A stretch of DNA of 64,000 bases from Psilocybe azurescens (taxonomy: Eukaryota; Basidiomycota; Agaricomycetes; Agaricales; Agrocybaceae): positions 26,105-90,104 of the forward strand of contig JAJIRX010000279.1 of assembly GCA_023853785.1 (NCBI GenBank), written 5' to 3'. A program made the position numbers and the translations under genes. Position 1 is the stretch's first letter, and every line of letters starts with the position of its first letter. This document shows, in pieces, positions 59,167 through 64,000 of the stretch. Under the pieces are notes generated by a model. It did not search any database and was not told the DNA's origin. It saw nothing but the letters and a program-made list of their open reading frames with translations.

Positions 59167-59177
59167 AGCTAGTTCTT
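59167..59177 (-). promoter_or_regulatory. Putative self-priming primer binding site
   Basis: One base inside the 5' LTR border the minus strand reads AAGAACTAGCT. The LTR itself has the complement AGCTAGTTCTT at 59,284-59,294, located about 26 nt downstream of a TATTTATA box (59,320-59,327), where the transcript should begin. An 11-nt match between the RNA 5' end and the primer site is the Tf1/sushi self-priming arrangement. No tRNA-type TGG site is present. Confidence 0.7.
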
Positions 59178-59178
59178 T

Positions 59179-59813
59179 TGTTACAACTTCAAGCTTATAT
59201 TCACGTGCGTGGATAAAGCCGACAGTCAAGTAGTCAAGAACAGCGAGTTCCAAGCGGTGTCAAGTAAGAGGAGGTTAGATTCTCAAGAACTAGCTAAAGA
59301 ATACAATGGATCCTTCCTAGTATAAATACTATGAACTGTACAGGAAGTTGAAACGAGTTTGAATGTTCATCAGCAGATGTATATAAGAATAGAGGAAACA
59401 GATCAATTGTTCATCGAAAGATGTATCATAAAAGATGGAAGTGAAAGGAAACAGATCAATTGTTCATCGAAAGATGTATCATAAAAGATGGAAGTGAAAG
59501 GAAACAGATCAAGCGTTCATCAAAAGATGTATCATAAAAGATGGAAGTGAAAGGAAACAGATCAAACGTTCATCAAAAGATGTATCATAAAAGATGGAAG
59601 TGAAAGGAAACAGATCAAAGCGTTCATCAAAAGATGTATCATAAAAGATGGAAGTGAAAGTCCATCAGAGATATGATGGAGTTTGTAGAATGATAGAAAA
59701 CAAAGTTCATCAGAGCAGACGATGCTGTATCAATGATGTGAAGGATGACAAAGAAAAGGAAAAGAAAAAGAAAAGAAAAGAGAAAGGGAAAAGAAAAAAG
59801 ACTTGTCGTAACA
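59179..59813 (-). repeat. 5' LTR of the chromovirus with five 53-bp tandem units
   Basis: 635 bp. The 53-bp unit (GGAAACAGATCAA-CGTTCATC... GGAAGTGAAA) is present five times at about 59,393-59,660, against three in the 3' LTR, which explains the whole length difference. Confidence 0.9.
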
Positions 59814-59817
59814 GCGT

Positions 59818-62340
59818 TCACAGACTGAAAACGTCCGGGAAGACAGACATCTACATTGAATGGAAGGCTTTTGGACCTTGCATTGAAATTTTATGTCGTC
59901 AGTTCTTCGGGATTGATGTACATGACAAGGTATATAATCTGTGAACATGGGTTGAGCCAGTCAGAGCAGGAACATTTGGTGTCCAGTGTTCAGTGTTGTA
60001 TAACACCTTCCTGCACTGTTCATGTTAGTTGCACAAACATTAACCAATCCAAATACACTGGAGTTCAAGTCATTGAACATTGGAACTTCACTGTGATGCA
60101 TTTATAGCATAGCACCCCACATATGATACATACATACGATCACAGGGAACAATGGGTTCACATTTGGATGAGTCAATGAAAACAAAGGAATCTCGATGTT
60201 CTCCTCCAACCCCATTTCCCAATTCTTCTCGTTGCCAAACGCCGTTTCCACTGCAATCTCAGGCCAATATCTCATCATCTCAGCATAATGTCTATGCTAG
60301 TGTTAGTGAGGATGTAAAGTAGACAGACACGGTTGTATATGTGGCGTCAAAATGGAAGAACAGGATGGTGAACCTTGGTTTTCTGGGTAATCTTGCATAT
60401 TCAGGGTAATTGAGAGCTAGAGACTTGGAGATGGTGTAATACAAGCCTGCTAAGCGTATTGTGGCTCTTGAAGTTGATTTTAAAGAGTTTAGTTTGATGA
60501 AGACATAGATGAGTAACTCGCGTTCATTTAAGCGCCTTAGCTATCTTCACGTTGTTTTCATAGGAATCTAAGTTGAACGGCATTATAAAATCGTTAAAGT
60601 TACTTATATGTATTATTAGTACCCAATCTTGCAGAATACGACACTACAAGAAGAATACTCAAATGTCCCACTGACATCGAGTCAGTACCATATTATCTTC
60701 TAGTCCTCCATCCCCCTTTCACCCTAGCTCTCGTTTCCAAACGGCGTCGCTTACGGCTCAATGTATTATGCCATCATACGTATACCCGATCAAGGGACCT
60801 GTCAGTATAGATGCAGGGAGGTAGTTGAGTAATATTAACAAGAGGATGGGATGGACTGAAAAGCGAGAGTACATATTGACCTTGCCAGCTGTACTGCGTG
60901 AACAATGTGAGGGACCTTGTTTTCAACTAGCTATCAGTATTATTAATCTGTAATTTGACTGCGACATTCGTCAGGCACCAAGAGCTTGGAATGGTCGGAG
61001 ATGAGGCTCTGAGTGTCTTTGAAATACCACATGTTCAGTCCAAACACTGTATTTCACGTACAAACAGTTCGAGATGTCAGTGTGGATCAATAAGACACAG
61101 TAAATGTATTCCATTGTAATACCATTCAGCCAATATTCACCTTTGTTGAATGTGTAAGAGATATGGGATTGGAGTCAATGGCACGACAAACTTGTACCAT
61201 CACATGCCAATATCCTCTTCCATCCCTAATTCACTTCGTTCTTCCATTCTTCCATTCCAAACTTTTGTTTCCTTTGGGCCTGAATATATCTTCCCATCAC
61301 AACATTACATAAAGTCTAAATCCGTCTGGATGTAACGCAGAGTGTTGAATGCAAGAGCAAGACTTGCGTATCCATAGGCTAACTGTCGGTGCTCTATTGC
61401 ACATCCAAGTGGTTCAACCAAATCATCGATTGACACAAACCAGCTGAGATACAAGAGTTGATTCAAATCTAGTAGCTAGTACTGCCTCCCATAATAGCTT
61501 GACCAATAAATTTAATTGTGTATCAACAAGGACAACGAACGAGAACCCCACATGTCCATATAGTCCTCCATCCCCAATTCACTCCGTTATCCCATTCCAA
61601 ACCTTTGTTTCTTTTGGGCCCAATTAAATTATCCCATCATGGAGTTACAGCAGGGTCTAAATCTGTCAGGATGCAAGGTAGAATAGTCAGTGCAATGTAG
61701 AAGACTGTTCAAACGGCACTCACATTACTGCTCGATATGACATTGTATTCTCCTATTCATACTGTCCCTTCTCGAATTGCTAGACTCCATTACACATCCT
61801 GCTCGGATAATAGTGATTCCACGGATCCAGGCAAAAAGCAATTGGGGCATGCAGAGTAGAGGGAGTTTGAGGATACAAAGAAGAAACCAATTGTCAAAGC
61901 ATTTTTGACTATATTGAGTGAGATCAGCTTCATTGTAAGTCTCTACAGTGAACGCACAATAGCTAGTGACTCTCTCAACGACTCCAGTACAGTAGAGAAA
62001 CAAAAAACAGATTCAATGATGAAGAATTTGAATGTTGAATCTCGAAATCTGATGCACAGGTGGGGATGCGAGTGGGAGGAGAGACCATTCATCCATGTCA
62101 TTGACACCCAAACTCTCGCTTAGCGCTTGTTGGTCCATTCACACATTTCCCCCTGAAACCATGCAAATTTCTGGCATTCAGATGCGGATACATGCAGTAC
62201 GGAATGTTATAAAAAGAGAGCCAGCGCACCTCAGTTCTCCATTCCACTTTTCCATTCGCTTTCTGCCTAACGCCTCCGGGTCCATCACCCTTTTCTCCCA
62301 CTCTCTGACCCGTGTTTCATCGCCTGAGCGCTCTCCATCG
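59818..62340. repeat. Decayed array of related exon-like blocks
   Basis: Blocks with CCTCCATCCCC-AATTC, TTCCAAAC-TTTG, TTTGGGCC and ATCCCATCA recur near 60,190, 60,700, 61,210 and 61,570 (spacing about 360-510 bp). On the minus strand the 60,180-60,290 block is open (RYWPEIAVETAFGNEKNWEM). Splice-like GTATG/CTAAC/AG signals lie between blocks. No complete gene could be built. Relatives of the blocks are at 14,640-14,760 and probably 52,700-53,365. Confidence 0.4.
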
Positions 62341-62345
62341 GAGGT

Positions 62346-63546
62346 CTTTACACTCCCCACAGGTACCGATCGGAACCGGTCGGAATCCGACCGGTTCCGA
62401 CCGGAATTTTATTTGGCAGTGTCCCTGCCAAATTAGCAGTAAAATGTCCAAATTTTTCCGACCGGATTCCGACTGGATTCGATCGGAACCACCGGTACCG
62501 ACCGGTTCCACTGTTAACAAGTCCGACCAAAATCCGATCAGAATCCGACCGGAATCCGACTGGAATCCAAGTGGAATTCATCAAATTTGAAACCCAATTA
62601 GACCCAATTCCGAGTGGAATCCGAGTGGTACCAAGCGGAACTATATTATGTCAGCATACTATTTACAGCTCACCAAGTAATAATACAAAAGTATACATAG
62701 ATCTCAACAGTTTGTGACAAATTTGGTATTGTTAGAATTGTAAAATTTAGGAGAATATGTTTATGTAATAGTTATATAAAATTAAAAATTTTCTAATAAA
62801 GAAATACCTATTTTCATATAAATCTGTGCTTATATAATCTAAATGTCTTGAATAAAATTAATCTTTGTATTCCATTAATTTCTATTATTGTAACACTATT
62901 AATATATAGCTAACAGAGTGCTATTTTGTTGCAAAATGTAGTTTACAATATCTATATATATTTAAATTTACAGTATTTTGTATATTGAACATGCTGACAT
63001 AATATTATGATGATGATGTAATTACAGATGCATTGCCCTCAATTTTATGATCATTTTGATATATAATATGTGGGTATAGCTTCAGAGGAAGTGCCAGAAT
63101 ATATTATTGGGTGTTGTAAAGAATAGTATATAATTCATAAAATGTTGATAATACCACAAGCAATAATAGTGTAGTTGGTAATGTGTGTATAGAATTAATA
63201 TATATGAAGCTGTTGGTTCAATTCCTGTTGAGTGCATTTTATAATTTCGCATTTATTACAAATATCATGTGATCTGAATGATTACTTAAGAGCTTATGTA
63301 AGAAATATTATGTAATACTGACTAAGCAGACTATATCATATGATTTCAATACATTATTATAAGCTTATGTAAGCAATTATTATGTAATGCTGACTAAGCA
63401 TTGTATTATACACTGATTAAGTACATTATGAGAAATTCCGACCGGATTCCGACCGGTTCCGGTCCGAGTGGATTCCGATCGGATTCCGACCGGTTCCGAC
63501 TGGGTCCAAGTGGTTCCGACCGGTACCCGTGGGGCACTGTAAAGTA
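62346..63546. mobile_element. TIR element with subterminal arrays, copy 2
   Basis: The left end (GGTCTTTACACTCCCCAC-GGTACC) and the right end read inward (GTACTTTACAGTGCCCCAC-GGTACC) are inverted. TCCGACCGGATTCCG-type words fill 62,360-62,640 and 63,430-63,530. The centre is AT-rich. The terminal words match those of 23,094-25,650, so both belong to one family with diverged array motifs. The target duplication was not resolved. Confidence 0.65.
63160..63235 (+). tRNA. Degenerate tRNA-like sequence
   Basis: A 76-nt stretch fits a cloverleaf length: acceptor ends GCAATAA/TGAGTGC pair at five of seven positions, there is an A-box-like TAGTGTAGTTGG, an anticodon stem of four pairs, the B box GGTTCAATTCC, and four T after the end. 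Mismatches in the stems and an unusual anticodon loop suggest a dead or SINE-like copy. Confidence 0.35.
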
Positions 63547-63569
63547 CTGGACCAAACTGAGAGCATTTT

Positions 63570-63990
63570 CCACGCCTCACTATTGGACTTGCTCGGGAAC
63601 CCCAGGCTCAATGAGCTACGGCGTAGTAAAGATCTGCACTTGTTCGACATGAACCGTGCTCACTTTTGTTCCCGCTAGCTGTGATCTCTCTCGACGCAAT
63701 CTCCTCTCTCTCTGACGCAATCTCCACAGCTTCACAGGCCCACCCCTGCCCTCATTGCTGGACATCGCTCCCAGATGTCACCAGCTAACCAAGATCTCGA
63801 TGAGTGAGTGCCAACGCTTGCTCTTGTCATACGGACTACGCTCACCTTCACAATTCCCGCACTGCCTCACGGTGCTTAGAACCTGCTGCCAGCACACCAG
63901 CTGTGCTTCCCATCCATTCTCCCCTCCTCTCACTACCCAGCCCGTCGAGTTATACGGTTCGACACTCAACGGATGCGCTGAACTGGCGGC
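63570..63990 (-). repeat. Inverted copy of the 13,550-13,900 repeat
   Basis: Read on the minus strand it gives GCAGTGCGGGAATTGTGAAG, GTGAGC, GGTGACATC-GGGAGCGATGTCCAGCAATG, GCTAGCGGGAACAAAAGTGAGC and GCTCATTGAGC, in the same order as at 13,620-13,860. It continues to the window edge. Confidence 0.7.
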
Positions 63991-64000
63991 ATAGTGAGTA

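Larger units (their letters stand above)
53373..59813 (-). mobile_element. Ty3/gypsy chromovirus, near complete
   Basis: 6.44 kb between LTRs 53,373-53,897 and 59,179-59,813. Both start TGTTAC and end TAACA. The target duplication is GCGT(T): the left flank has GCGT and the right GCGTT, and one T is probably lost from a T-run. The order on the minus strand is Gag, protease, reverse transcriptase, RNase H, integrase, chromodomain, then a further frame. The purine tract GTATGGGGGTAA precedes the 3' LTR. Several frameshifts interrupt the polyprotein. The near-identical LTRs argue for a recent insertion. Confidence 0.92.

Overview
The window looks like an accessory, transposon-rich segment of a filamentous basidiomycete genome, probably an Agaricomycete. 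The evidence is short introns (52-82 nt) with CTAAC/CTGAC-type branch points, two membrane-protein families known mainly from expanded families in mushroom-forming fungi, a chromodomain Ty3/gypsy retrotransposon, Tc1, hAT and Harbinger-like DNA elements, and interstitial TTAGGG repeats. The species cannot be named from sequence alone.

Layout. 0.2-0.8 kb is a repeat that recurs inverted at 43.3-44.0 kb. 0.8-17.8 kb and 35.2-38.7 kb hold four copies (A-D, all minus strand) of a two-gene module: a polytopic membrane protein (TELEVVTLAFA-type) followed about 300 bp later by a single-pass protein with a Cys/Trp ectodomain (CSTTPA motif). Only the ectodomain gene of copy C (15,490-16,863, six exons, 362 codons) reads through intact. 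Every other copy carries indels, a deletion or an insertion. Copies A and B are preceded by tandem arrays of exon-and-intron-like units.

17.8-35.2 kb is a block of nested, AT-rich transposons with no intact host gene: a broken hAT transposase split by a 3.1-kb TIR element that itself holds a smaller hAT-like element; a Tc1 remnant with TA duplication; elements with subterminal TGGAATCC-type arrays around GC-rich low-complexity cores; a 1.7-kb inverted-repeat pair; and LTR remnants. 39.4-42.7 kb is the most host-like part: two tandem GNAT acetyltransferase genes, a small one-TM protein and an antibiotic-biosynthesis-monooxygenase-like gene. 45.6-49.3 kb is a Harbinger-like element carrying a nested hAT element and a Tc1-like MITE. 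53.4-59.8 kb is a near-complete chromovirus with both LTRs, target duplication, a self-priming type primer site and internal LTR tandem repeats of unequal number. The rest is decayed repeat.

Many of the otherwise well-conserved genes are broken by 1-2 nt losses, often in homopolymers, so some apparent pseudogenes may reflect uncorrected sequence. The best candidates for new biology are the co-duplicated membrane-protein pair, the tandem exon-intron arrays, and several TIR element families that I could delimit by their target duplications.
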